NCBI RefSeq assembly: GCF_030463535.1
Contig: NC_132878.1
Location: forward strand, 96,577,091 to 96,641,090
Origin: Salminus brasiliensis
Lineage: Eukaryota; Chordata; Actinopteri; Characiformes; Bryconidae
Reading direction: 5' to 3'
Length of the DNA: 64,000 nt
In this document: piece by piece, positions 33,868 through 48,100 of the stretch
Numbering within the stretch: the stretch's first letter is position 1
How the letters are laid out: every line of letters starts with the position of its first letter
Notes under the pieces: model-generated
The model's database searches: none
Told to the model about the DNA's origin: nothing
The model's input: only the letters and a program-made list of their open reading frames with translations
Program-made: the position numbers and the translations under genes

Positions 33868-34725
33868 CACGTAAATAAATTGTTGGCAAACCCCGGTTAA
33901 TGAAAAAAAAAACCCACAATGGTCACAGAAATAATTTGAATCTAACAAAAGTTATCAAAATTAAAATGCTATGAAAATGAACAAATGAAAATCCGACATT
34001 GATTTTGAACCATGCTTCAACAGAATTATTTAAAAAAAATTAAACTCATTAAACAGGTCTGGACAGAAATGATGGTACCCCTGAAAATAATGTGACCAAA
34101 GGGACGTATTAAATCAAGGTGTGTCCACTAATTAGCATCACATCTTGTAATCAGTCAGTGGGCCTATATATAGGGCTACAGGTAGTCACTGTGCTGTTTG
34201 GTGACATGGTGTGTACCACACTCAACATGGACCAGAGGAAGTGAAGAAAAGAGTTGTCTCAGGAGATTAGAAAGAAAATTATAGACAAGCATGTTAAAGT
34301 TAAAGGTTATAAGACCATCAAGCAGCTTGATGTTCCTGTGACTACAGTTGCACATATTATTTAAAAAAATTAAGATCAATTGGACTGCAGCCAACCTCCC
34401 TGGACGTGGCCGCAGGAGGGAAATTGATGACAAATCAAAGAGACGGATAATACAAATGGTAACAAATGAGCCCAGAAAAACTTCTAAAGAGATTAAAGGT
34501 GAACTTCAAGCTCAAGGAACATCAGTGTCAGATCGTACCATCCATCATTGTTTGAGCCAAAGTGGACTTCATGGGAGATGACCAAGGAGGACACCATTGT
34601 TGAAAACAAATCATAAAGCCAGACTGAAATTTGCCAAACTACATGTTGATAAGCCCCAAAGCATCTGGGAGAATTTTCTCTGGAGAGATCAGACAATAAT
34701 GGAACATTTTTGCCAAGACACAGTC
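33868..34725 (+). mobile_element. Tc1/mariner element, family 1, 3'-truncated
   Basis: The left end matches the family-1 terminus (TTGTTGGCAAACCCCGGTTA). The plus-strand transposase N-terminus is recognisable at 34330-34690 ([37 protein letters not shown]) with frameshifts. The C-terminal half and right terminus are missing. Confidence 0.8.
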
Positions 34726-35144
34726 ATACCCCCTGTGTGGAGGCAAAACTTGAGCCTTACCAAATACTTCTTTGAGGTCCAAGTATTTTTGATAGACCCC
34801 TCATAGGTCTGTTCATAGTTCTGTAATTCTGCAATCAATACATTTACATGTAATTAGACAATGGGAAAATTCAGGTCTACTTGAGCAGTAATCAGATGTG
34901 ATGTTGGGTAAACCAACTAGAAAATGGCAGATATAAATTGATAGTCTTAGATGTCAAATAAAGGTACATGTGCTTGTTATGATTGAGCAGTTGCTTAGCT
35001 TTATATATTCTGTGTGCTCATGACAAATCATTAACTTTGTATGACTGTTTCCAGTAAAGATTTAAACAACAATTACTTTAATTGTCTAATGAATCAGAAA
35101 TACAGTCTATTTAAATCATTAGACTATTTCAGGTAATGAAACAC
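34726..35144. other. Unassigned AT-rich sequence
   Basis: No open frame, RNA gene or recognisable repeat. Confidence 0.4.
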
Positions 35145-35305
35145 CATCAATCGTGGGTTTGATTCCCGGGCTCGGCAAGCTGCCACTGTTGGGCCCTTGA
35201 GCAAGGCCCTTTACCCTCTCTGCTCCCCGGGCGCTGGAGTTGGCTGCCCACCGCTCTGGGTGTGTGTGTGTACTCACTGCCCCTAACACATGTGTGTATT
35301 CTTTC
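35145..35305 (+). mobile_element. tRNA-derived SINE, 5'-truncated copy
   Basis: It starts at the B box (CGTGGGTTTGATTCCCGGGC) and continues as in the SINE at 23087-23362 (GCCACTGTTGGGCCCTTGAG). The A box is absent. Confidence 0.8.
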
Positions 35306-35430
35306 CAAGATCCAAAACATACCATCTCATCTGTTAAACATGGTGGTGGGGGTGTTCTGAAACCTAAGGGAGATTTTTCCACACCTCCAAAGTATAGTCT
35401 TAGAAGTTGGAGCATGTTCTGCTTCTCAGC

Positions 35431-37615
35431 ATTCAAGGATTCAAGGATTCAAGGAGACTTTATTGTCATTCGCATCACATGTGGTACATGGGGTGGAACG
35501 AAATTGTGGTACCCAAGGACCCAGTTTTACCCAGACAGCAGTACTTAAATAAATAAAATATACATAAATATATAAAAATATATGTAAAAATGAAAATAAA
35601 ATACAGAGAGAAGAGCATCAGTAAATGGAGAAGGTAGCAGCAGAGTGTATTTAAAGTGACTAGTGTCGTCAAAGTGTCGTTGCAGTGGTTCCACTAAGTG
35701 GCGTTTAAAAGTCTTACAGCTTCCGGAATGAAGCTGTTCCTCAGTCTGTTCGTTCTACACTTAATGCTCCGCAGCCTCCTGCCTGAGGGGAGCGGGACAA
35801 ACAGTGAGTGTACTGGGTGAGTGGGGTCCTTCATGATGCAGGTAGCCCTCTTCCTGCATCTGGAGGTGTATATGTCCGTGGTGGTGGGGAGGCTGACTCC
35901 GACAGACCTCTGTGCAGCCTTCACCACCCTCTGCAGAGCTTTCCTGTCTGCAGCAGAGCAGCTTCCGTGCCACACGTTGATGCTGGAGCATAGGACGCTC
36001 TCCACCACACATCTGTAGAAGGAGGTGAGGACCGAGCTCCCGAGCCCAGCTCGCCTCAACCGCCTGAGGAAGTAGAGCCGCTGATGTGCCTTCCTGACCA
36101 GGCTGGAAGTGTTGTTGCTCCAGGTGAGGTTGTTGCTCAGGTGAACACCCAAGTACCTGTAGCTGGAGACCACTTCCACCGCAGACCCTCCGACATGCAG
36201 GGGGAGGTGGGCATGTCTGCCCCTTCTGAAGTCCACAATCATCTCCTTCGTCTTCTTTATGTTGATGCAGAGGTTGTTCTTTCTGCACCAACCCTCCAGG
36301 TGTTCTACCTCCTGCCTGTAGCCAGACTCATCACTGTTTGTGATGCATCCGACCACTGCCGTGTCATCTGCAAACTTCACAATATGACAGCCTGGGTGGA
36401 TGGGTGAGCAGTCATATGTGAGCAGCGTGAACAAGAGGGGGCTCAACACACAGCCCTGAGGGGAGCCAGTGCTGAGGATTGTGGTGGAGGAGGAGAGGTT
36501 GTGGATCCTCACAGACTGCGGCCTGTTGGTCAGGAAGTCCAGGACCCAGTTGCAGAGAGAAGAGCGCAGACCAAGTGAGGAGAGCTTATCTGTCAGGGTC
36601 TGGGGTATCATGGTATTGAAGGCGGAAGTGAAGTCCACAAAGAGCATACGGACATAAGAGTCCTTCTGCTCCAGGTGGGTGAGGGCAGTGTGGACCACAG
36701 AGGAAATGGCATCATCTGTGGATCGGTTCCTCCTGTAGGCATACTGGTGTGGGTCCACAGTGACGTCGATGGTGGCTTTGATGTGGGTCATAACCAGTCT
36801 TTCAAAGCATTTAGTGACTATCGGCGTGAGAGCTAATCGGCCGGTAGTCATTCAGACCTGTCACTGTGGAGCTCTTGGGGACCGGGATGATGGTGGCGGT
36901 CTTCAGGCAGGTGGGAACAGCTGCCTGGGTGAGGGAGACATTGAAAATGTCTGCCAGTACCTCGGAGATCTGATCAGCGCACTCCCGTAGTACTCGTCCG
37001 GGGATGTTATCCGGACCAGCACTTTTCCGGGGGTTGATCCTCCTGAGGGTCCTCCTTACCTCTGCTGGTGTCACACTGAGGGGTACTTCTCCAGGTGTAG
37101 GGGTGAGTCTTATGCTGGGCGGGGTGTCAGGGTCCTCAAAGCGGGCATAGAATTTGTTGAGAGCCTCGGGCAGGGAGGGGTCTTTGGAACATTGTGCATC
37201 TCTGGTTTTATAGTCTGTGATGCACTTAATTCCCCTCCACATGCTCCTAGGATCCTGGGAGGAGAAGTGTCCCTGGACTTTCAGAGCATATGCAGCTTTG
37301 GCCCTCTTAACACCTGCGGTCAGCTCTCTTCTAGCCCTCCTGAGTTCCTGTGAGTCGCCAGACCTGAAGGCAGCATCCCTGGCTTTCAGTAGAGAACGCA
37401 CCTCTCCATTCAGCCAGGGTTTCTGGTTCGGGTAGCAGGTCACTGTCTTTGTGGTGGTGACATCCTCCACACACTTGCTGATGTACCCGAGGACAGCAGA
37501 TGTGTAATCCTCCAGATCCAGCTCCCCCTCACTCTCAGCAGCCTCCCTAAAGACATGCCAGTCTGTGCAGCCGAAACAGTCCTGCAGCACAGCGTAGGAC
37601 TGTTTCCAACTGATC
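35431..37615 (-). mobile_element. LINE with reverse transcriptase, 5'-truncated, one frameshift
   Basis: The 3' end has a tandem GGATTCAA repeat then GAGACTTTATTGTCATTCG. Minus-strand frames 37615-36811 and 36851-35694 together cover the linker and RT domain: [50 protein letters not shown], the catalytic FADD ([10 protein letters not shown]), then [15 protein letters not shown] and the C-terminal [10 protein letters not shown]. One frameshift near 36830 separates the two frames. The endonuclease domain is absent. Related to the Rex1/CR1-like group. Confidence 0.9.
35694..36851 (-). pseudogene. Reverse transcriptase ORF of the LINE (3' part)
   Basis: A 385-codon open frame from the RT fingers ([11 protein letters not shown]) to the ORF end. 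The catalytic FADD is intact, but the start of the domain lies in another frame (36811 onwards), so it cannot make a complete enzyme. Confidence 0.85.
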
Positions 37616-37739
37616 CTGAACACATTCAGTGATGTTGAGGTCTGGACTCTGAGGTGGATGATTTGTTGGTTTGAGAAAAGCAACAGCTTCAGCAGTTTGA
37701 TTTGATAAATTTCTTTTCTCAGCTGTCAGACCTTCTTTC

Positions 37740-37902
37740 TGAGACGTGAAGATGGAGTCACCGTTGTGGTTTTTGGGTTGTAAACTTCTCCTTTTAGAAA
37801 TGCAGATATGCATCCTGGGAACAGCTCTTTCAGTTATACAGAACAACACACTAACAGGACCTTCACTTACTACTGAGAAGAGGCTTGTGCTCCACAGGAG
37901 GG
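37740..37902 (+). promoter_or_regulatory. R4 proximal promoter / 5' UTR candidate
   Basis: Conserved with R3 and R5: GATGGAGTCACCGTTGTGG (RUNX core at 37765-37770), AACAGGACCTTCACTTACTA and TGTGCTCCACAGGAGG before the ATG. Confidence 0.45.
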
Positions 37903-38049
37903 ATGGGTTCGCTCCACCTCTGGGTTCTGATCCTGCTCCCACTGACCGGTATGAAGCGTTACTACTCTCTCTGTCTGGGTTTCTGATATCCAGGAGTTCA
38001 TACTGCAGCTGAGTAACGACTCAAGCAGAAGTGAAGAGCAGCGAAAAAC

Positions 38050-39840
38050 AACTTATAAATATAATGTATATATAATATAATGTTCAGTTTAAAATAACTG
38101 GACTGATTGGGTTCTTTCAAGAGATGCTTAAAAACACAGATGTTAAAAAAAACATTTAAGAGGTGTATAAAGAAAATATTAGTCAAACTGTCGTTAATTG
38201 AATTGACCTGTTTTTAAAATGCAGAGAAAGTATCAGCTCTGAAAGAACAGAATTATCCCAAGAGTTAAATAAAAAAGCGAACCAAGTTAAATTAAAGAGA
38301 ATTCAGTGTTTTTTCTAAGGTTGGTGGGATTTCTGTCTGTTTCTGTGAAGCACACACAGAAACAGACAGAACTCTTTATTATTTAAAATAGGACTCATTC
38401 CGTATTACTCAGCTGTTTTAGGATTAGGGGGCTTTTCTGTTTTATACTTTTAATGTCATCTTTAAGCTGAATCAGAGGATTTAAGTTTAAGAGAACTGAA
38501 TGATGAGACACTGAATGGTTTCTTTCACCAACAGGGAATATAAGTTAGCATGGTGGTTGTTATTGATAAGGCATGTTCACAATGTACTTACTGTCTATTG
38601 AGCCCACATAATGATATATTATCTCACAGTCTAAATTTAATGGATATTTGATGCTTTCTTTTGGCATGCATTCTGCATGTTTCTATGGAAAAGCAATGCT
38701 GCTCATTGGAATGATACACCACCCTCAGCCAGATCTCATCTCCACCTCTACCGTTCCTCTAAAAAGGCATTTATTAAAACAGTCTGAACTCTTCACTGGG
38801 ACTTTGTTTTATGATTTGAGGCAGTCTTGAAGATCCTTGTACTCTTGAACTACTCAGACTCAAACTCTTGTGTCAAGTTCTCTTGTTGGTCGTGACTGTT
38901 CTCATTGTGTTCAGCCTTATCCATAAGTGTCACAGCCTGTTAATTTTTGGATTAAAGTTCAATAATGACATGCCAGGCATACCCTACATAAAGTTAACAT
39001 TCCCTTGATGTTTGGAGAACTTGCACAAAGCAAAGCAAAAGCCACCCAAACTGAAGGAATTATGCAATCTAGCAAACTGCTGCTTGCTCTACAGCAGACT
39101 GAGAAATCTCAGAGAACTCCAATTAAAGGCAAGACATGCATGAAGACATGAAGACAACTGCTGAAATTGGATTATAATCAGATTATTTAGAGCATGTAAA
39201 TCTACTCTGTGTTCTGTAAAATACTTCAAATGTTGAGTTTTTTCAAATAAGTTTCCCTCATTTTTTCAGGCTGGTGCTGCACAGTGGACCAGTGTACCAC
39301 CTTCAACCAGACCTCATCTTGACCTCTACAGTTCTTCTGAAAAACTATGTACTAAAAACAGATTACTATAAAAATCATTTCAAAAAATTTCCTGCCTTGT
39401 GGGCATTGATCATTAAAATTTCAGATCTTTAGACATTTAGTTGCTCAGAGGACCTAATGGTTGCTGAGTGTTAGCTCAAGGTCGGAAGAATCAGAGAATT
39501 GACTTGACTTGCTAATCAGGTTCTGAGAAGTTGTCAAAAGCTGTGATTGGCTATATTTTACACACAACCTTATTAAACATTAATAGAATTTGGAAAAGAA
39601 ACTACCTTATGGTTTTGCTGGTTAATTTAGGATTCTACAGACCCCAATGTTCTCTGGTTTGCTGTTATTGTGAGCTGAATTTCCTGGTTGCTAATATGGA
39701 AGAATGACCCAAATATAGCCTTGCAATTTGACAGTTTCAGAAGGAAGGAACATTTCAGGAAATCTCTGTTATAAACGCACTTAATCTGAACTGTAAGTTT
39801 GAATCTTCACTGGTTTCTTTAATTTCATGCTTGCTCTCAT
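38050..39840. other. R4 intron 1
   Basis: The 5' part resembles R3 and R2 intron 1 (38225-38300). The 3' part near 39590-39670 resembles R2 near 9590-9660. No gene. Two weakly similar stretches near 38720 and 39290 (CCAGATCTCATC, CCAGACCTCATC) suggest an old internal repeat. Confidence 0.4.
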
Positions 39841-40319
39841 GTTTTTCAGGTGGTCTCTTTGACAGCAATATGGGATAGGATGTGAACTATCCTGGGCCGA
39901 TCTGTGCTGTGAGAGGATTGAATGTCATCATTTCCTGCAATTATTTCTATCCTAAGCCATTTAAAGTGCAAACAGTTCTGTGGTGCTCAATGAAGTCAGC
40001 TGATGCACATAGTCTTAACCCACCATACGTTTATAACAGCAGATCTCCCAATTCTTCAGACATATTTCAGTACGCTGGAGATAAACAGTCAAACTGTACT
40101 TTATCAATCAGGAATGTACAGTTCAGTCATTCTGCAGAGTACAGATTCAGATTTTTAACTAATAAGTATGATGGTAAATGGACAGGTGACCCTGGAGTGA
40201 CTCTTGAAGTTGGAGGTAAGCACTCAGATTAATATAAAGCTCCTCATTATTCATCTTTATTAAAATACCCCACTCATACTTCATCTCTTTAGCCACTTTG
40301 TGAGCTCCAACTACCTTAC

Positions 40320-40690
40320 AGCTCCACTATACAGGTGTCCAGTTACAGACTGTTTATCCGACAGTTACAGCCCTCTCTACCCCATTCATCATCAACTTTC
40401 CGACCACAGGGTACTAATGTCCAGATATTTTTGGGGTGGTGATCTGCTTTCGGAACAGCAGTGACACTCACATGGTAGTGTTCATGATAGTGTGTGTGCT
40501 TGGGTTTGATATACACTCAGGGCCCCTGCTACATTCAGAGTGGGCCTTCCTCATAAATATCCAGACACAAAAAGGGGATGGTTAACACACACTGTACATT
40601 AACAGATGAGCTACAGTCTCTAACTGAACACCAGCAAGGTGGAGCTAGAAGAGAGGGGTTTCTGATGTTTCTGAAGTGGCCGGTTAGTGT
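40320..40690. mobile_element. MITE-like repeat, copy 4 (R4)
   Basis: Same element as those in the V-C2 introns (GGTGGAGCTAGAAGAGAGGG at 40639). No C2 exon follows; the Tc1 starts five bases on. Confidence 0.75.
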
Positions 40691-40695
40691 ATATA

Positions 40696-42148
<1,453 letters not shown>

Positions 42149-42149
42149 T

Positions 42150-43885
42150 ATTCACCTTAATGAGAGACTGTAGCTCCGCCCCAGTATATAACCACAATAC
42201 CTACATTTAGAGTGTAATTAATATTCACCCTAATTGGAGAATTAGTAGATTCTCATCAGATTAGATCAGACTGGTGATCAGAGTTTGGTGTTTTAGGTTG
42301 GGGAACGTGCACAGAGTGGCCTGCAGCAAGATGGGGATGTGACATATGCTTCTGTACACATCAAACCCCAGTAAACTTAAAAAAAGGTAAGACTTGACTC
42401 CATACATAATGACAAGTTTCTTGCTCCATACATTTCAGTTTATCTGATACTTACTGATCAGATTGTATTGTAGGGTTTTTCTCATGCTAATCTGAATTGC
42501 AGTGCTAGTAGCAATCAGACTACAGAAACAGCATTTTGTGCATAATGTTGATTATAAATGACTCTCTGTGTCACTGCAGTCCCGTCTTCACTGTTCACCT
42601 GGAGGAGGATGATTCAGTTGTCTACAGTGCAGTGGCCGGGAAGTGATCACAGGTCCACACATCATTTAACCATGAAGTGCACGGCCTCACTGGATATGAT
42701 TATAAAACTAAAGGTTATGGATTAAGGTTAAGGTTTCCTGTGTGAAGCACTTAACTGAGAATGATTGTAGCCTGATGTGTTTTGCTGATCTATAGGTTCA
42801 TTATTTAATTGACAGTGTCATTATTTCTTTATTCTAATTTTAATCCATTTAAGAATGACTTTAGAAACTATTTCTATGGATTAGTTTAATTTAGTAACAC
42901 ATTCCTATTTTCACTGTACCGCCAATTATAAGCTTATATCTTGCTTGGGGCTATATGAGCTAGTCTAAAAGCTTGTTGTACTGTGGATCTGTGTACACAT
43001 CCATTAGAAGCATCTGCTTCTTGAATTTGCCAACAGCTAGATGCACCTGATACTGTAGCATCCAGAGGACATGGAATCCCTCCAGCTCCTGTTCGCTCTC
43101 GGGGTTGGGACCAGAATGTACCATTGTATCTGGAGCATCCTCATTTGTTGGGAGTTCTCCACACTTTATGTCTCTGATAGCTAGTGTGACAAAATCATCC
43201 ACATCTGCATCAGCTCTTACCCATGCTGATGTAGTTTGTGGTAGTGGGAACATCCACTGCAGGGCAGGGTGTTCAGATTTCTTCAGATTGCCTGCTAGCA
43301 GCCACATATTGACTTAAGCCCCTTTCTCAACAGCTTATTAGTGTTACCATTTTCCATGCCAGGCTGATGTTTAATTTCTAAATAATCCTGCCCTAGTTCT
43401 TTTAGCTACCTTCTGGATGCTTGAAATGAATTTGAAAACGATCCCCTGTCCGCTAGAATATCCTGGGGGTGTTACATAATCCGAATAGCATCCTTGTGTA
43501 TTCGTAAAGCCCATACTTTTTGCACATGTTTTGCTCATGCACTTTAATCTGCCAGTAGCAGCTCTGCAGATCTAATTTATAAATCGCTGCTGCTACTTTT
43601 AAGGTCTCAGTGCACTCATCAATCTTTGGGAGTGAGTATGCATCCTTCAGAGTAAGCTCATTAAACTTCCTACAGCCAATACACCATCTGACTCCAGCAT
43701 CTTCTTTCAGACAAGGACTACTGGGGATGCCCACTCAGAAACTAAATGGACCACTATGCTAGTATCCAGCATTACTGTAAATCCTACCAGTCTTTCATTG
43801 CCAGTGTCTATGCATTGGGTGACAGTTCCCACTTAGGCTAGCACTTGCAGACATTAAAAACTTATGCAGGTGGAGGTACAGGTCA
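42150..43885. repeat. Segmental duplication block I, copy 2
   Basis: Corresponds to 17845-19465 in order and orientation. It includes the R4 tail exons and the gypsy remnant. Confidence 0.9.
42950..43885 (-). mobile_element. Ty3/gypsy-type pol remnant, copy 2
   Basis: Minus-strand 43734-43453 (GIPSSPCLKEDAG, CRKFNELTLKDAYSLPKID, YKLDLQSCYWQIKV, LFGLCNTP) is the N-terminal half of a gypsy RT, better preserved than copy 1 at 19053-19292. The adjacent frame at 43307-42960 is unidentified. Confidence 0.75.
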
Positions 43886-44539
43886 ATTTTTTATGAAATA
43901 AATATTAAAAAAGCATCACATACATCTCCTAACTCCCAAGAACAGAATGAACAAACTACAACCAAATACATTTTTAAAATGTAATATGTACTCCACATTT
44001 TGAAATCACATTTCATGGACATATTAGTCATCAAGGCACTGTCTAAAAAGTAGAGGGCAATATTCTTTAACATTTGAAATGGATGCAGACTCACATACAG
44101 TAAATGTCAACTTATGCAATATTGCATGAAATGCTTAAACAATTTACACACTTACAATCCATAAATAAGTCCTAAAACATATATATAGTAATACATTATA
44201 CAGCAATAAAAGATGATGTTATTAAACTTCAAAATAGATATCTTTTCAGCACGAAGAAGAAATGTTACAGATCTACAGCACATTCACTCATTCTGCCCCT
44301 AGGGGGAGATCATCTCATGCAATCTCATGGCAAAGATCACCAAGATGATTAAGCCTCATTAACCAATATCATTCTAAGAATTTTTCATAAGTAGTTGTTG
44401 AGAAAAGTCTTAACAGAAGGTCTAGGTTAGATTCAGGATGTGAATCTAACCTAACTGTTCAAAACTTTAATATAAAGAATAAAGAAAGAAATGCAGTTAA
44501 GACTTTTAAAAAACAAATCATTTGATCTTTTGGCAATTT
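43886..44539. other. AT-rich sequence, no gene seen
   Basis: A short palindrome is at 44425-44460 (GTTAGATTCAGGATGTGAAT flanked by TCTAACC). No other structure. Confidence 0.4.
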
Positions 44540-45140
44540 TTGACAGTCTCACTTGGTGTCTTGCCTGGTCAGGCGTGGCCGTTACAAACAAGGAACACTT
44601 GCAGGGAATTGAGGATGCAAGACTTTAATAATCAAAGGCAGGAGAACACAGGAGAGGGAATACAAACAAGAATGGATAAATCAGCGTTGCAGCAAACTAA
44701 GGGACAAAATTGATGTGACAGGGGAGCAAGGGCGAAAGAAACACTAGGACAGGCAGGGCAAGTCACTATAAACAAAGCCAACAGACAAGATAGCAACAAC
44801 AAGAGCAGAGTTACCCAAGACCAAACAGAGCACAAGCGATACAACAACGATGGCTTTTGCTTGAGCAGACCATGGCAGACTCTGGACCCAGAAAGACACA
44901 GCAAATTCATGGCAGTGAATTCCTGAATGCTGAGGGCTTTTGTAGCCACAGTCCCAGGTGTTGTGCATGAGGCTAACGAGAGGGAGGTGACCTCTGGAAT
45001 CCCGGCTCCTGATAGGGCTTGTGGGCAGAGTCCCGGGATTGCCCTGGGAGAGAGCATGAGAACCAGATACCCACCAGTACTTCAACTTCCGAGGGAGCAG
45101 GAGGGGCATCCAGAGGCGATGCGTCATCTAGTGGGCCAGG
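44540..45140 (-). mobile_element. Solo LTR-like element
   Basis: Reverse orientation relative to the copies upstream of R3 and R5, with shared ACACCTGGGACTGTGGCTAC, TTTCTGGGTCCAGAG, ATTAAAGTCTTGCATC and CACGCCTGACCAGGCA. Edges approximate. Confidence 0.65.
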
Positions 45141-45154
45141 CACCACAGGCTTGC

Positions 45155-48100
45155 ATAAGATAAGATAAGATAAGATAGTCCTTTATTAGTCCCGCAGTGG
45201 GGAAATTCACAGTGTAGCAGCAGAAAGGGATAGCAGGACACTCAGTTACAAAAATTTGGATAAATAATTTACACTATATACACAATATAAATAAGAATTA
45301 AAAAAGCAATAAACAATATTATCTACAGCAAAAGACTCTTAATTGCACATGGGGGTGGGATATTGCACATAGTATTCCCTGAACATGAACATGTGTGTGT
45401 AGTTAAGTGTGTGTGTATGTGGTCCGCTGGGAGCAGTGTTGGTTGTGTAGTCTGACGGCAGCAGGAAGGAAGGACCTGCGATACCGCTCCTTCACACACT
45501 TGGGGTGATGCAGTCTGTCGCTAAAGGAGCTGCCCAGTGCTGCCAGAGTCTCATGCATGGGGTGGGAGCTGTTCTCCAGCATGGATGCCAGCTTGGTTGT
45601 CATCCTCCTGTCTCCCACCACCTGCACTGGGTCTAAGAAGCACCCCAGGACAGAGCCGGCCCTCTTTATGAGTTTGTCCAGTCTCTTCTTATCTGCCGTC
45701 GAGATGCTACTGCCCCAGCAGACCACTCCATAAAAGATGGCAGATGCCACCACTGTGTCGAAGAACGTCCTCAGGAGCGCTCCCTGCACTCCAAAGGACC
45801 TCAATCTCCTCAGCAGGTAGAGTCTGCTCTGGCCTTTCTTATAGAGAGCTGCAGTGTTGACTGACCAGTCCAGTTTGTTGTTCAGATGAACACCCAGGTA
45901 TTTATAAGAGTCCACACTCTCGATGTTCATACCCCGGATGTTCACTGATGGAGGGGGGTGTCTGCACCTGCGGAAATCCACTACCAGTTCTTTGGTTTTT
46001 CCAGCGTTTATCTGAAGATGGTTCTGCAGACACCAGTCCACAAAGTCCTGAATAAGTTCTCTGTACTCGCTGTCCTCCTCATTGGATATGAGGCCGACGA
46101 TCACTGAGTCATCAGAGAACTTCTGGAGGTGACAGGTCGTTGAGCTGTACATGAAGTCAGCAATGTACAGGGTGAAGAGGAACGGTGCCAAGACCGTTCC
46201 TTGAGGGGCTCCTGTGCTGCTGACCACCAAGTCAGAGACACAGTCCCGTGCCCTCACATACTGTGGTCGGTTGGTGAGGTAGTCCAGTATCCAGTTTGAC
46301 AGGTGACTGTCCACTCCACAATGTCCCAACTTGTCCTTTAGGAGGCCTGGCTGTATGGTGTTAAAAGCACTGGAGAAATCGAAGAAGGTGATCCTCACAG
46401 TGCTGCCGGGCTTCTCCAGGTGAGAAAGAGCTCTGTGTAGAAGATAGATGACAGCATCATCCACCCCGACACCAGGCTGGTAGGCGAACTGAAGAGGGTC
46501 CATGGATGGGCTCACCAGAGGGCGGATGTGGTTGAGGACCAGCCTCTCCAGTGACTTCATCAGATGGGAAGTCAGTGCCACCAGCCTGTAGCTGTTTAGG
46601 TCCTTTGGGTGCTGTGTTTTGGGCACCGGTACCACACAAGATGTTTTCCACAGCTGTGGTACTCTTCCCAGTTTCAGGCTCATGTTGAACAAATGCTCAA
46701 CTACCCTGCACAGCTGATCAGCGCAGGACTTGAGGAGCCTGGCGCTGATTCCATCAGGACCTGTAGCTTTCTTAGGCTTGATCTTCCTCAGCTCATTTCT
46801 CACCTGGGTTGTTGTGAAGGACAGGTTGGAGCAGGGGGGCTGGGTGCTGGAATGTGTGAATGGTTGGTTGATGCTGCCAGACGATGAGCCATTAGGGGAT
46901 GATGGTGGTGATGATTGTGAGCCAGAAGTTCTGAGAGAAGAAGAAGGGGGAGGGCAGCATGATGGTAGTGCTGCTGAGTGGGGATACAGCAGGGGTGTCT
47001 GTGTGGGGGCAGGGCTAGGAGATTGATCAAATCTGTTGAAAAATAGATTGAGATCATTCACCCACTTCTGGTCCCCCACCACCTGGGAGTTGGACTTTGT
47101 GTGGCCAGAGATGGTTTGAAGGCCTTTCCACACTCCCCTGATGTTGTTCTGCTGCAACTGTTCCTCCAGCTTCCTCTTGTAGCTGGCTTTCCCCTCCCTG
47201 ATCTTCCTTCTCAGTTCCCTCTGCACAGCTTTCAGCTCATCCTTGTCACCAGATCTGAAGGCCCTCTTTTTCGCTTTTAGGAGAGCCTTTATATCTGGAT
47301 TATTCCATGGCTTGTTGTTGGAGAAACACCGAACAGTCTTGGTGGGCACGGTGTTATCCACACAGAAGTTGACGTAGTCCGTAATGCAGTGAGTGAGATT
47401 GTCAATGTCCTCCCCATTAGGATCACACAGTTCTTCCCACACCGTTGTTTCGAAGCAGTCCTTCAGAGCCTCCTCAGACTCCTTAGACCATTTCTTCACT
47501 GTACGGGTGACAGCTGGTTCCCTATGTACAATGGGTTTGTACACAGGCAGAAGATGAACCAGACAGTGATCAGATCTTCCAAGGGGAGGGAGAGGTGATG
47601 AGTTGTATGCCTCCTTTGTGTTGGCAAAAAGCAGGTCCAGTGTTTTCATGTCTCTGGTGTGGCAGGTTACATACTGGGTGAAGGTGGACAGAGTGGAGGA
47701 TGGAGAAGCATGGTTGAAGTCTCCGGAGATAAGGAGGAGGGCCTGCGGGTGCTGTGTCTGCAGCCTGCACACAGCTGAGTGCAGGACATCACAAGCCGAG
47801 TCAACGTTAGCAGAGGGGGGGATGTACGCAGCGATCATGATAACGTGCGAGACGTTCCCCATTCCCCCCCGTTCCCTCACGTTCCCCATGACTACAGAAG
47901 GAAGAGCGGGCTTGTAGCGTCTCCTCCGGGCGCGACACAGAGCTCCAGCCCGGCTCCCCCGCCGCCTCCTCCTCAGCTCGCGGGGGATGTCGTGCCTCTC
48001 GCGCGGCAGCACAGCAGCGCTGCTGAGCGCTAACAGCTGGTCCCTGGTGTAAACAATAGGCGCGCGACTCCGCACGGGATCTCCAGACACGGTCGTAAAC

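Noticed and set aside
35808-37435. Several + strand frames of 60-107 codons
   Set aside because: They are antisense shadows of the LINE reverse transcriptase frame.
37630-37690. Start of the 290-codon LINE frame as a host exon
   Set aside because: The first residues come from a short Tc1-like fragment (GATGTTGAGGTCTGG) fused by chance to the truncated LINE.
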